Source: Kwoniella botswanensis
Lineage: Eukaryota; Basidiomycota; Tremellomycetes; Tremellales; Cryptococcaceae
NCBI RefSeq assembly: GCF_036426115.1
Contig: NC_088599.1
Location: 9,570,001-9,634,000 of the forward strand
DNA: 64,000 bases
Reading direction: 5' to 3'
Shown here: positions 35,683 to 47,564 of the stretch, piece by piece
Numbering within the stretch: the first letter of the stretch is position 1
Layout of the letters: each line of letters starts with the position of its first letter
Made by a program: the position numbers and the translations under genes
The notes under the pieces: generated by a model
What the model was told of the DNA's origin: nothing
The model's input: the letters and a program-made list of their open reading frames with translations, nothing else
Databases searched by the model: none

Positions 35683-37331
35683 CTAAGCATCCACTCCATC
35701 TCCCATCGCCCATCTGCCCACTACCCCCACTCCACCCATCGTGTCCACCGACAAAAGATTGACTATCGGACGATCTTTCCTACTCAGCGCACGAAGTACG
35801 TCCTGCGCTAATAGTCCTCCTAGAACAGCTAACGTAGGCGGGAAGAAGTGCGTAGCGTGCGAAGCAAGGTGTCTGTAATAATGCACAGATCAGTGCGAAG
35901 CTCAAGTGGGTAAATGAACTGACTTATCGGTTGACTCACTCTATCATATCCTTATCAACCGACGGTACCACCTTTGAATTTACTCCTAATTCCACTCTCA
36001 ACCTGTCTGCTATTTCTATAACCTCACTTATCTGACCTTCACCTCCTAATGGTAGATTTCCATTCTTCTGTTCGTATTCCCAGAGAGCTAAATGAGGAAT
36101 TAGCTATGTCCGAAGATAGAATGGCTGATGATGACTGTGCTAGATATGAAATACCACACCACTTACCTAATAATCCCAAGATCACACCTGGAGCAGCATT
36201 CTTCGTCTCATTCTTCGTCAAACCTCTATACGGACTTCCTCCAGCTTCAGCCTCCTTGGCAGGTTTATCCCAATTTGTAGGTGACAATGCCTGGGTGAAA
36301 GAAGAGTAGGATAAGGTCTTCTTGGCTAAACCAGGCGATGGATTTTCCGGAGTTGGTTTTTGACTGTACAAAGCAATTCAAAGAAGACGGATTGGGATTC
36401 AGCTTTCTTCCTCGTATACAGTTTCCGATTGAGCGATTCGGTATGGATTTAATGAGCTACCAGAAGAGGGGATCAATAACACTCACTTGTAAACGTATTC
36501 GTATGATTCACCCAAATCAGCAAACGCATAACCGTAAAAACCATATGTCCCAGCTGCGTAAAAGATTGTTCCGGCTTTTCTAGATGCTTCATCGATGATT
36601 TCCTACAAAATCAGACCAAACCATGAGTTGTCTCTTTCAAGTGGTAGAGAACGTAGTACCAGGACTAACTCACTAGTTGCGCTTTGGGTAAATCACAAGC
36701 CACGACCACGTCTACTTTCTCTTTCCTTAACAAATCTACAATTTCACTCTCATTTCCTCCAACAAACGGAGAGAGGCTTTCAAGCGTTGTGAGGGAGACA
36801 AGTGGGTTAAGTGATGATATTTGAGGTAAAGCTGCTTTCGTCCTCTATTTCTCATATAACATCAGCTCAATCATCATTTAAATGCTGACAAGAAGCCGAA
36901 CTGACATTCTGTCCTACTGCACCTTCTTCCTCTCTAAACAAGAAACCAGTACTCAAGTCCTCCTCTGAGACCTCACTATCATCAGCGACGATAAGTCTAC
37001 CTATACCAGCCAGAACCAGATTTTTGATCGTTTCGTGGGCTAGACCTCTCAGATTCAGAATTAGAACTGTGGCTGATCGCATTCTATGTACAAATCGACT
37101 ATCAGCTCTGACAAGTATACTGCCCTTGTCAATATGTAGCTACGCACCGATTCTGAGCTTCTAGACCCCATAATCGGATTTGACGATCGTACAAAGAGGC
37201 TTCGTCTGGCAGGTAAAAACTATCAGCTGGATGCTCCGTGTTCAAGGGAAGGTTGGTAGCTCACCTTCTGTTATATGGCCATTGGACTGAAGATGAGTGG
37301 AAGAGGATGCCTCGGCGTGTGATTGAGACAT
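35683..37331 (-). CDS. AOS1: SUMO-activating enzyme subunit Aos1
   Basis: ThiF/E1-like subunit that, with Uba2, activates SUMO. It starts MSQSHAEASSSTHLQSNG. The second exon gives DEASLYDRQIRLWG, the signature opening of Aos1/UBA1-N proteins. Next are MRSATVLILNLRGLAHETIK and LVLAGIGRLIVADDSEV, the nucleotide-binding fold. VDVVVACDLPKAQLEIIDEA and FYAAGTYGFYGYAFADLGES follow. The last exon has HLASHATHFFPPTLAVLGGL and ALSRKDRPIVNLLSVDTMGG, the pseudo-E1 C-terminal part. As in other Aos1 proteins there is no catalytic Cys domain. Several short introns; roughly 350 aa. It is convergent with MED31. Confidence 0.92.
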
Positions 37332-37646
37332 TTTGATGAAGACTTCTGGAGTGTTTTGAGGTGATGAGGAAGAGTAAGTGAATGAATGAGGATATATATG
37401 TGAGCATTTCCAACTTATAACAGTCAACGCGAAGGAAGGATCTCATGTTCATCGATTGTGCCTGATGACTCGGTCACTACCACGGTTATCAGGTAATCGT
37501 CCTGTTATCAGGCTCAACCTCGATCATAAATTTCAGAAATGAGCAGGTCCACTCGAAGTCATCTGTGTTGTTGCTTCGTTTTATGTCTGCCCTATCGCCC
37601 ATATATTCATTTGTTGGACCATACACATATCTCATAATCTCATATC
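37332..37646. other. Divergent promoter region
   Basis: Shared 5' region of AOS1 (minus) and the G-patch gene (plus). No motif was singled out. Confidence 0.45.
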
Positions 37647-38904
37647 ATGGTCGTCGTACACAAGCAAGCAAAGTTTGATCCAGCTGCTCATCTACATAAA
37701 CACGGCTGGAAGGGGAAAGGTACTGGTGAGTCGATTCATTCTCAGTCCATCTCATCTCCCCTTGTCAGTCAGAGTGATCACTTAGTAGCCTTGATCTTAT
37801 TTTGTCCGGCTACATGTATCTATCTTATGGAAGTCATCACTGACTGTGAACCTACCAGCTCTCAAACATGGTCATGCTATCAAGCCACTAGCCGTAGTCC
37901 AAAAAAAAACACTATCAGGGATAGGTAAAGATCGAGATGAGGCCGTTCCATTTTGGGACCAGTGAGTGTCTACATCAAACATGAATGTCTATCTCATCAT
38001 CTAAGCTCACTTATCGACTCTTCATTTCACTACAACGAACACTGAACATGTGTAATTTTACTGACTCTCTTCGATTCATAGTATATTCGCAGCCACCGCC
38101 GCCTCCCTATTCTCTCCCTCCCCTTCGTCCTCCCCCGGTCCATCAAGCTCATCATGGGCTCCTGCACCGATTCAAGCAGATCAGAAAGGAAATATCATCT
38201 CCAATCCTCAGGAAATAGTGGCGAAGAAACCGAAATTATCAATCAACGCTACTGCTCGTGCTGGAAGGGAATTAGCAAGGAGGGGGTTATACTCGAGATT
38301 CTTCAGAGGAAAGGTTTTACATATCAAGGAGTCCGATGATGACGAAGAGGAGGAGGCACCAAGTGGGACGAATAACCCTAAAGAAGTTGAGGAAGTTGAA
38401 GATTCTTTGATTGCTGCTGGACCATCGAGGTTGAATATGACTAAACTGGAACAGGAGGAAAAGAAGGATCCGAAAGATCTGAAAGAGAAGAGCAGAATTA
38501 AAGGAAAAGGCAAAGAGAAAGAGAAAGAGTCTATGGAGGAAAGAAGGATTAGGAAAGCTGAGAAAGCGAGACGAAAAGCTGAGAAGGAAAAGGGGAAGGG
38601 AAGGTTGGTGGAAGGAGAAGCAGAGGATGTAACAGAGAATGTGAAATCCAAGAGTGAGAAAAAGAAGAAGAAAAAAGATAGATCAAGAAAAGATGACTGT
38701 GGTGAAGCACAAATTGTTCAGGGCGATGAAGATCAGGCGTCGGGAGGGACGGAGAAGAAGCGCAAACGGAAAGACACAAGAGACGTCGAAGAGACTAAAG
38801 GAAAGAAGAAGAGTAAGAGCAAGAGTAAAAGCAAGGACATGAATCAGATAGGAGAGAGCGAAAAGAAGAAGAAGAAGAAGTCAAAATCAATCGAAGAGCC
38901 ATAA
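37647..38904 (+). CDS. G-patch protein, GPATCH4-like
   Basis: Nucleolar-type G-patch protein, likely a cofactor of a DEAH RNA helicase in ribosome or snRNA work. Exon 1, MVVVHKQAKFDPAAHLHKHG plus WKGKGTG, and exon 2, ALKHGHAIKPLAVVQKKTLS plus GIGKDRDEAVPFWD, form the GPATCH4 pattern, in which the G-patch sits at the very N-terminus. Exon 3 begins HIFAATAASLFSPSPSSSP and continues into a 200-residue tail dominated by Lys/Glu/Arg, with SRFFRGKVLHIKESDDDEEE and repeated KSKSKSKSKD. The tail predicts disorder and nucleolar targeting. Both introns join in frame. Confidence 0.85.
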
Positions 38905-39551
38905 GTATCAGTTATACTACGGTATGTTCCTCTTTTCTGTCCCATGACATCTCATGAACCGAAGCCTCACATTAGCTGACTTGTTATCTGTAGCTTGTGA
39001 TTGTCAAAAGTACAACTCTCTCTCCTAGCCTGTATCACCGCTGTACGATATACCGAACCAATGTTGTATGCATCTTCTGTCATATCTCATAACTCGTCAA
39101 CAGCGCGCAGGCTTCGACCAGTCGGAAATTCCTGCTCGGTGCAGTACTACCAACAAAGCTAGCACAAATAGGTCCCACTTCCAGGAGGAAATAGTATCCC
39201 TTTCCTCAGACGTCACAGACCCCTTTGAGTGGACTCGAAACTAAATCGTATTGTATCACTTGACCTCCTTTCAACCTTGCATCTCTTACCTCTGACCTCA
39301 CCAGGTCCGTCATGACGATTTGAGCTATCTTGCATTCCTTCCTTTGTAACACGTCAAAAGACGTCATCTGTCAATATCAATATCAATGTCGACATCACAT
39401 CACAAATTCGAGAGGTCGAGTCAGTATCCTGTTGAGAAAAGGTATATAAGTCTACTTATCTGAGCAATAAACCCTCTTTCTCTCGTTCATTCCAATATCA
39501 CAAACTCGATCTCAACTTAACTTATTTTTATACTTTCTCGAATTACCAAAG
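38905..39551. other. Intergenic stretch with stress-gene promoter
   Basis: Downstream side of the G-patch gene and the promoter of the HSP12-like gene. One CCCCT core (stress-response-element-like) occurs at about 39208. A TATA box lies at 39443. No coding exon is seen. Confidence 0.45.
39443..39450 (+). promoter_or_regulatory. TATA box of the HSP12-like gene
   Basis: TATATAAG lies about 100 nt before the start codon of the HSP12-like gene. A strong TATA element suits a stress-inducible gene. Confidence 0.6.
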
Positions 39552-40264
39552 ATGACTTTAGGGCAATCCAACACCGAAGCTGGTAAGTTATTATCTCATA
39601 AACAAACCATATCATTATATCTCATGTACAGTCCATCGAAGGAAGAGACCAACTTGAGGCTGATCTGATATATTCATATGTTACTAGCCAAGCAGAACCT
39701 GACTCCCGATTTCTTCAAGTCTGATGCAGACAAGGCTAAAGAGAATGTCGAAAGTGGTGTAGGAGAGTGAGTAAGGTATCAAAGCAAAGCACTGTTTCGC
39801 CACTGACACTGACACTGAACGTTTTATGTCTAGTTTGACTGGTAATGCCCACGGACACGATGCAGGTCGACAAGGAACTTCCGACTCTTTGTCCAACGCA
39901 TTGACACCTTCTGGTGAGCAAAGTTTGGGTGAACAAGCTCAACAACAATTAGACAAGTGAGTGCTTGGCCTTCTTCCTACTTCACTCGATTACATAGGCT
40001 ATATACTTTGTCACTGAATCTTAACACTGATGTATCTACATTTTACTGATTGTATTCCTTGCTTCGGTTCATCATAGAGGCGCATCCCACGTCCAACCAA
40101 ACGAAACTAAATCAACCACTCAACAAGCTAGAGATTTCGTTACTCCAGGAAACGACTCTTCAGGAGCAGGAGGGATCTTAAATCAAGTTGGAGAAAGTAT
40201 TTCCAACGCAGCGGCTGGCGTTAAAAATGCCGTTGCGGGTGGTAATTCCGAGACCACTCATTAG
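39552..40264 (+). CDS. HSP12: HSP12/HSP9-like small stress protein
   Basis: Member of the Hsp9/Hsp12 family, small hydrophilic proteins that stabilise membranes and are induced by heat, osmotic stress and starvation. Four exons: MTLGQSNTEA; KQNLTPDFFKSDADKAKENV; DLTGNAHGHDAGRQGTSDSL with NALTPSGEQSLGEQAQQQLD; then GASHVQPNETKSTTQQARDF and a tail ending NAVAGGNSETTH. The GRQ-x-S/T-x-S-L, LGEQAQQ and ST-T-Q-QA-x-D stretches match the family pattern. The protein is about 135 aa, longer than yeast Hsp12 through an N-terminal extension, and has no Cys. Each junction (ctag and catag acceptors) keeps the frame. Confidence 0.8.
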
Positions 40265-40552
40265 CTATCATTAGAGTATCCCAAGAGTATCGCTATATAT
40301 ATTTATATACGTATCGTCATTGTATTGTATTGTCAGAGAATGAGAAATGAACTACGAACTGTGAAGTATGAATTTTATCTGTTCGGTATTCAGTCAGTGT
40401 ATATGGTTGAGCGATCCTGCACCATCTTAAAAACAGTTCTGCATGATTCATCTGTTATAATTAACAGACAAACCTGACAAAACCCAGAGATATCCGGTAC
40501 ACAGTCTAGTTGAAAAAACTACAGTACAATGCACTACAACCCCTCTATGCAA

Positions 40553-42165
40553 TCAATAAGCCACAATACCAGCCAATTTCTTAGCTCGCTCAGATAAGAC
40601 GGCGGGTTGTTTAGGCAGTTGTTTCTCGTCTGGCGATAAAGGTCCAGCAACGTTGGTACCGGTCAATCGGAAATTGATTGGGTCGTGGGACTAACATCAA
40701 CCATAATCAGCATACCGAGGTTTTTGCTATTGTATACTGCATCCTTTGATGAATAGTCAACTTACTGTACCTGAGTAATCTTCCAATGCAGTCTTCCTGA
40801 GTTCCATCCTCTCGGGACTAATCCCCTCAGCCGGTTTATAACAGACATCTATTCGACACATATCAGTTCCAACTCAATTATATCATCGTCCAATCCACGC
40901 CAACCCAAGTCAAGCCAGTCCAACCGAAGTCGCCGGAATCTCGTCGAACTCACAAGTAGCCACCCTAGGTCTATCGCCCTCAGCATGCGCCCCATAATGT
41001 ACAGTCCTACTATCCCACAGGATCAAATCTCCCGGTCCAGCCTCTATTTTAACCCATTTACATCCCTTGTCGTAAAACCACTGAAGGGTCTCCTCAGGAT
41101 AAGAATATGAATCTCTCCAATCCCATCCATCGGAAGGTTTCAGATGTTGATGTTCTGCGAAATACTGATTGTATAGTGGGAAAGAGCCGTCGAGGATCAT
41201 CAATCCACCGTCTTTCGGTCCATTAGGTGCCTATGCCAACATCACCCAAATATCAGAACTTGATTCGAGATGTGATATTCAAATTGACGTTCAGACAAAA
41301 GGTCCAAAAGTTGACAGTCTAACTCAACTCACCAAATTAGCTATACCTTGAATACATTCTTTACCTGTCCTATTTGGACTTTGATCGACATGAGGCCATG
41401 GTTGACCTCTATCACCTAGATCTTCATTCTTGAAAGGGAGAGATACGTTGACTCCGTCTATATCGAATAAACAACAGTAAGCTTCCACTGAATGACCAAG
41501 AGTTTTCTGCGATTGTAGATCCTCCAAGATGACGAAGAAAACGACCACACTGACCATACGAAACCAACAATTCATCCGTTCCCCAAATCTTTGCAAATGC
41601 ATCTATGATCCCTTCTTCAGATCTTATATCCCATGCCCATTGTTCGTGAGCTGCTCCATGTCGATTGAACAGTCCACCTCTGAGGGCACGCACAAGACAT
41701 TAGTACGTTTATATTGCTATCATATATCGAGAAATCCCAATCCAGGAGGTAACATTTATGCAGGTAGCCTTGTCAACTCACTTTGCGAACCAAGGTAAAT
41801 TATCAGGTTTCCAAGTACTCCTATCATCCTTATCAAAACCTTTACCGAAACTTTCCAGCCATCTATACGCTCGATCTTCATATTCTCTTGCTTTCGAAGG
41901 TGGGATCACATTCTTTACTACTGTCCACTATAACGATTAGGATAATCAAAAGTCAATATCCGAGTTTATTCACATTACGATATCATTTACGTCGACCAAA
42001 ATCATAAGATGTCCTCGGAGGATATCGAGATGAACAGGAAGAGTAACTCACACCTCTTGTTTTCAGTTCTGGGAAATGATCTTCTCGGTGTCCTCTCAAT
42101 TTCAATATACCCGTTGATTCTCCATTGGTTGATGCGAGAGTGGTAGTAGTCGTAGCTGAGCTCAT
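40553..42165 (-). CDS. PhyH-type 2-oxoglutarate dioxygenase
   Basis: Phytanoyl-CoA dioxygenase-like Fe(II)/2-oxoglutarate oxygenase. It starts MSSATTTTTLASTNGES. WTVVKNVIPPSKAREYEDRA plus YRWLESFGKGFDKDD opens the fold. GGLFNRHGAAHEQWAWDIRS and WGTDELLVSYDGVNVSLPFK follow. The metal site is visible: PWPHVDQSPNR (H-x-D, about 41390) and WDSRTVHYGAHAEGDRPR (distal His plus the Arg for 2OG, about 41020-40960). The last exons give DVCYKPAEGISPERMELR and a basic C-terminus ending LAGIVAY. Seven or so introns; about 360 aa. This pattern is common in fungal dioxygenases of unassigned substrate; true phytanoyl-CoA activity is not implied. Confidence 0.88.
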
Positions 42166-42731
42166 CGTGTCACGATTCAATCTGAAATATCGATAACGAA
42201 GATGAGCCTCGATACGGATGTAAGATAGTAAGCTATCTAGCAAATGCAGTAATACGATATATCTTTGATATATCAGGAGAGGATAAGGTATCTATCAAGT
42301 AATTAGTGCACCCGCCGCAACTCTCAGCTACCTATCATAATCTTTTTATAATCTATCTTGTTGCCCACTTCGGCTAATAAAAATCACTCGTTATGACAAC
42401 ATCTCACTGTCCAACACGGAGAAAAAGGCCCGAGCTCTAACCGTGCGCTAGAGTCGGGCTAATCCGATACTGCGTCGCGGACAAACCTCGGGGGATATCC
42501 AGCTCTAGCTATGAGTAGTCTCACCGGGAAAAGCTACATGATGTGATGGAATTACCATGATACACTGTCCATAGTCCATAGGTAAAACTGTACATACTAC
42601 CTACCACATTCTCAAAATACACATCTGATCACGGTGAAAAGGAAGAACGTCCGAACAGAAGGCCCGCACTACTTTGGCTATTGTAGGGTCTGTTCCCTAC
42701 GGAGATAGCGTTATTCCGCCGGAGCGCCTGA
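42166..42731. other. Intergenic stretch with a GC-rich inverted repeat
   Basis: Upstream of the PhyH-type gene and downstream of the GH17 gene, both on the minus strand. Its middle (42425-42530) is GC-richer than the surroundings and holds the hairpin listed separately. Confidence 0.45.
42422..42459 (-). other. Hairpin followed by a T-run
   Basis: On the minus strand GCCCGACTCTAG and TAGAGCTCGGGC form a near-perfect 12-bp stem (one offset base) around an 8-nt loop, immediately followed by CCTTTTTC. The shape matches a short structured RNA end with a Pol III-type T-run, or a palindromic protein-binding site. No tRNA A or B box was found. Confidence 0.35.
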
Positions 42732-45466
42732 TCATGAGCAAGTTGGAATGGTGACATCCTTCAATGTACGATCTCTATCGAATAAACCCCAGAACGGTTC
42801 GACACCACCGTATTGGCTATTTACGCAAGGGGATGCAAAACTCTCAGCATTTATAAACATTGGCAATAACAATAGACATTTATCAACTCACGCCTTCCAC
42901 GGTTCATCGAAAGCTTCGAAGCTGTCAGAACAAGAATCATATCATCAATAAGGTTTGACGGCAACAAAGATTGCATGTATGATGATCACTCACTAGAAAT
43001 ACTCTGTGCCATTGGCATTCGCTTGACAAACGTAGGTATCAAGGAAAGCTAATTTGATAACCAAATTCGTCCTCAGCTCAGTCCATTCATGTGTGGGCTC
43101 CTTCTCAAGCCTGATACGATACATTTCGACACAGATTCACTCACTCTGTAAGTTGGCCAGACTAGCTTCACCTTTCGGACCACCAAATCCACTGTTCGAT
43201 TCAGTCGCATTCATCGACTCGGTTGGCCATCCGGTCTCGGCGATGTAAACATCGGGTTTGTTAGATGCCAAAGATGCAGGTTCAACATCGAACTCTTGGA
43301 AAAAGTCCCAGGTCCACTGAGCTGCGTCATCGATTGATACTGATCCGAACCATCTTCATTACATGTACCACATTCAGCAAACAATCAAACTTCATGAATC
43401 GGTTGAAGATTCGGTTATATAGCAAGAAGAACGAGATCTTGCACTCACGGATGCACATTAGCCATAAAGTAATCAATCCCCTCACCCAACGTCTTACTCA
43501 TCACACTACCTGCATCACTAGTTCCAACAGGTAAGGTTTTACTTAACCCTAATCCAGCAATAGCACTCTTGACCTCTGTTATCTTATCCGTTATAGTCTT
43601 CGATGCTGAGAGGTATATAGATGAAGTGGTGGAGTCGGTACCAGCCGTATTGAGTATATATTCGTTTCCTACTGTGATCTATATCCACAATCCATGATCA
43701 GTCAACTGTCCTTGTTATAGTTCAGAAGCATGAACAACTCCTAATCAAGCGACAAGAATACAACGACCGGTAGAATCGACGAAAACAACGCTAGACTCAC
43801 CCCTGATACATGATCTGTTCCATACGTCTTTAGAGCATCCTCAACAGCTTTCACCTGATCATTATATGCTTCTTCGTTTGAATCGACATCTAAGTTCGGA
43901 CCACATCGTGCACAGGTCAGTATATCAGAACGATCGTTTGCATTGTCCTGCCGAAAGATGACCACTTACAAATACCCAGCCAGACGGTCATATTCACTTT
44001 GGTATCTTGGATAGCTTGTAGTACCAATGCCGACTGATTACAGTTGGCTCCGTACAATCTCAACCTAGTTGTCAATTGGGATAAAAGCTGTAATAGTGGA
44101 GAGAAATGAGCAATATCCAAATGAGACGATTAGCTGCGACTCTCATCCCAGATCTGCCAAACCTACCTGGATATCCCTTGTGACATTATTCTGTGAAGCA
44201 CCACACCAAGGTAACAAGGCGTCCTATTCGCAATTCAAACAAAAGTCACGATGAGTACGTTGTTTGCGATATAGATACAACACCTTTTGTCTTTGTCAAC
44301 CACTAAACTACTCACCTGAGGTGTGTAAGCGAACCCCCAAAAAGACTGATGTAACCTCGAATCTTTATCGAAATCACTCGGATCATTCTCATTCTTAATC
44401 GTCGTCGTCGAATTCCCACTCCCACTAGTACTACTATTCGAAGAATTGCTATTGTTGTTGTTGTTTTTGTTGACTTGACTAACCACCACTCCTACAATTA
44501 TACCTATCAACGCCAATACTCCCACAATCCCACCAATGATGAACCATTTCCTCTTCCCCCCTCTTCCTCTAGGACTAGTCTGAGTGAACCCCTCTGACTT
44601 ATCTGTCATTGGATAGTACTCTTCTGAAGGGATGTTCTGTCTTGCATAGTCGGAGGCAAACGGTCGAGCCGTACCAGTATTTTCGCTCATCAATGGCATG
44701 GTCGCTCCTGCTCCTGTTGCGGCGGCGGCTGGTATACCAAGTGAAGAACGTGATCTGTGAGGAGGGGAGGGTAGGTCTTTGTATGAGGAGGAAGTGTGAG
44801 AAGGGGATCGTCCGTCGTTACCGAGTAGATGAGGCTATGAACCATAGGCATGAGTGTTAGTGTCTCACATGGAAGGGACTGGCAGCTGAAAGCTCAAGGG
44901 TGAGGATTCACAGAGGGAGGAAGGTCTCACTGTAGGATATCTTGCGTCTCCAAAATTATCGAAATCTGGAGTTAACCGTTCACCCAAATGACCAGTTGGA
45001 TCAGCGAAAGGAAATGATGGTGAAAAGAGAGGGATTGACAGACACAACGATCCGGCCGTTGATGATATTCAGTAAAGAAGGAGAATTGAAAAACAGAAAG
45101 CAAGAGAGGTCAGCACAGCTTTCCTCAAGTGGATCAATCGATGCAAGCCAAGGAAGAAGCAATGATTAATATTATCTTGGCTCATCTCATTGATATACGG
45201 GACCCAAAGAGGGAGTATGTAAGTGGTATCTACCATCACTTGACGACTCTTTGATATCCGATCACAACCAGCCCAGTTGTGATGGTAACTCCCCTAGCAG
45301 TTCTGAAACATCAACAAACGAGAAACTCACCAAATCCTGAACTTCTTCTATTCCCCATCGTGACATCTGGATAATCTGTATACCTCCCTTCTCTTTCTCC
45401 AATTGATTGAGATGCTGCTGGACCAAATCCCGGTACGATCGAGTACCGCTGTTGTTGCGATGACAT
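42732..45466 (-). CDS. Membrane-anchored GH17 beta-1,3-glucanase
   Basis: Cell-wall glucan enzyme of glycoside hydrolase family 17 with a type II membrane layout. Exon 1 is MSSQQQRYSIVPGFGPAASQ, and a cytoplasmic disordered part follows. The single transmembrane helix is IIGGIVGVLALIGIIVGVVV (about 44510), then an Asn/Ser linker. The catalytic domain opens with FWGFAYTPQ, LPWCGASQNNVTRDIQ and LLSQLTTRLRLYGANCNQSA. The acid/base Glu lies in TVGNEYILNTAGT and the nucleophile Glu in IAETGWPTESMNATE. FEAFDEPWKA, the GH17 end motif, joins after a tag acceptor to QYGGVEPFWGLFD. About nine introns; roughly 600 aa. It is likely an exo-acting or transglycosylating wall enzyme on the cell surface; the exact linkage is not certain. 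Confidence 0.9.
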
Positions 45467-46167
45467 TGTGCGAGATATGGTATCGTATGGTGTGCTACCT
45501 CTTGAAATGAATGGGCTGAGGTGGTATGGTATATGAACTATTGAGAAGGATGTATCATCAGAATTTTATAGATTGATCAGAAGATGACGGTGATGATGGA
45601 TAGTTGAGAGAAAGGTAGAGTAGAGTTGAATTGCAGTGTCTGTATATAGTATACGTATTCCTCGATCATCCTCAAAGGACCTTTACCCCTCCCCTCCATC
45701 CCCATCCTTTGTTCACCCGCACAGATACACCTTCACCCTTTCCCTCATGTATACATTCATTACAAATTTTAGACCTCACATGTCATGTCCTGTCATATAA
45801 CGAGATGGACACAAGCATCGCCAAGGATATTCCATACACTTGCACAGCCTTGATTGTTATCGGGACTGTACTCTAGTATCGCTCGACGCAGGGGAAGAAA
45901 AGACAGGCGCGGATGGGACACACTTTAAGCATAAGCGTTTAAGCGTTTAAGCGGTGTCCTGGATCCGGTGTCATGTGTCATGTACTGTACTACAAGTGCA
46001 AGATGGCGTTTTAAGGATATCAAAAATGGGGTGTCTGCTTCTTACCGCCGGTATTCGTTGGAAGTACTGTGAAATACATTCTCTAATTGTTATGAGGATA
46101 TAGAAGGAAAAACAAGACCCTATAAACCAATGTCCAGTCCAAACAAACGAGGCGCAATGCGATCCAA
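45467..46167. other. Intergenic stretch with a small tandem repeat
   Basis: Promoter of the GH17 gene on the left and 3' side of the disordered-protein gene on the right. At 45928-45951 there are three close copies of a taagcgtt-type octamer. No coding exon. Confidence 0.45.
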
Positions 46168-47564
46168 TCAACTGTATTTCAAAAATCTTCCACCTGGATA
46201 TCTCTGAGTCATCGACATTGTGTTTGGATCTGATGACTCTCCAGAAGTCATTAATGGGTTGGAAGTGTATGGAGATCTGACTTCGAGAAAAGGAATAGCA
46301 GGATGGTAAGACCTATATGCAATGCACTACGATTAGCGATGATTACATCACTCCAAAGAGAAAGGAGAAAACATGGACATACGATATATCCACAAGATGA
46401 CTAGGGGCATTGTATGTAGCCTTGTAGGCTGCTGTTGATGTCGAAGCGAAAGAAGATGGGGTAGAAGACGTAAAGGAAGTTTGAGAGGAGCTAGGTAGGG
46501 TGGACAGCGGGTCTCCAGAAGGGGTTGCTTGTGCCGATTGAAATATCTCGTATTTCTTCCACACATGATACATTAGCATTCCCGCTTCATCACCATGGTA
46601 GGAAAGTTGATACTCACGGTATCTTCCATTCTTGTGTACATCGGATATCCATTACTGACCAAGGTTTCCCTGGAAGGCTCAGTCGACCTTCTTCCTTCGA
46701 AATTTCCTGCGTCGCCCATCCGCATAATTCTATCATCGCTAACAGAGGGAATGGTGGCTAATGAATTGGAATATGAGGATGAAGACGAGGACGAGGGGAT
46801 GGATGGTTGAATCGACAATAAGGGTGTCAAATCCTGTTGATCAGGAAACGAGGACGGACCAAGTGGATGACTGGGCGGCAGGAAGAGTGGGTTGGGGGTG
46901 GTTACAGAAGGTGATAACATCCTAGGATTGGTCGGTATGATCATCGGACTAGGATTAGGGATGATCGGAATGCGAGAACGTGAAGTTGAAGAAGCGTTGG
47001 CAGCATTCGGGAGAGAAGGCAGCGGGGGATGTACGGAGGCTGGTTTGCTCCTGAGAAGCCACGAGGGTGGTCCACGAGGCTTCTCTACCTTCCTTTTGTC
47101 TAAGGGTATAGTAACGTCAGCTTCAGCAACTACGACCTGCTCGGAATACAAGTCAGAAGAAGATTGGACTCACAATGACACTCTCCCCTTCGCCTCTTAC
47201 TTCTCTCTTTCTGCTGCTCTCCCTCCCCCTCTTGACCATGTCTCGACTTTCTCTTCTTACCCGTTTCTGTCGGTTTGGAATTCGAGAGAAGAGACGAAGG
47301 ACTTTCCAAGACTAAGGCAACGAGATGAGAGGGATCTCGTGAAGAAGGTCGAATGTCTCCTGAATCCTCAAGCTGGTTCGGTGATCTTGTTTCTGGTTGA
47401 GATTCAACTTGAGGTGGAGCGGGAGGTTTCCGATATTGACTTTGGATTTTTCGACCATGATGACGAATGTGGGAGAAACGGAAAGGAGGCGTGGAAGATA
47501 GTGTGGTCGATGAAGACCCAGGTTGGATTTGAGGGAGCAGTCGGGGTGTGTTGTTATTGGTCAT
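46168..47564 (-). CDS. Disordered Pro/Ser-rich protein, unknown
   Basis: Not recognised. Exon 1 starts MTNNNTPRLLPQIQPGSSS (47564; good ccATG context) and holds a basic KKRKSRHGQ and SKRRRGE. After a gtgagt donor, the acceptor that keeps the frame is gtcgtag, giving AEADVTIPLDKRKVEKPRGP then WLLRSKPASVHPPLPSL and a long Pro/Ser stretch. After a third exon ending SHLVDIS, a further intron leads to a last exon I infer from its frame: SYHPAIPFLEVRSPYTSNPL, MTSGESSDPNTMSM, RYPGGRFLKYS. About 400 aa. No domain is seen. The two basic runs suggest nuclear localisation (inference). Confidence 0.6.

Noticed and set aside
38208-38651. Minus-strand open frame of 147 codons rich in Ser/Phe
   Set aside because: Antisense of the Lys/Glu-rich tail of the G-patch gene; such tails always open the opposite strand.
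42420-42540. tRNA gene on the minus strand in the GC-rich island
   Set aside because: A hairpin and a T-run are present, but no cloverleaf, A box or B box could be found.
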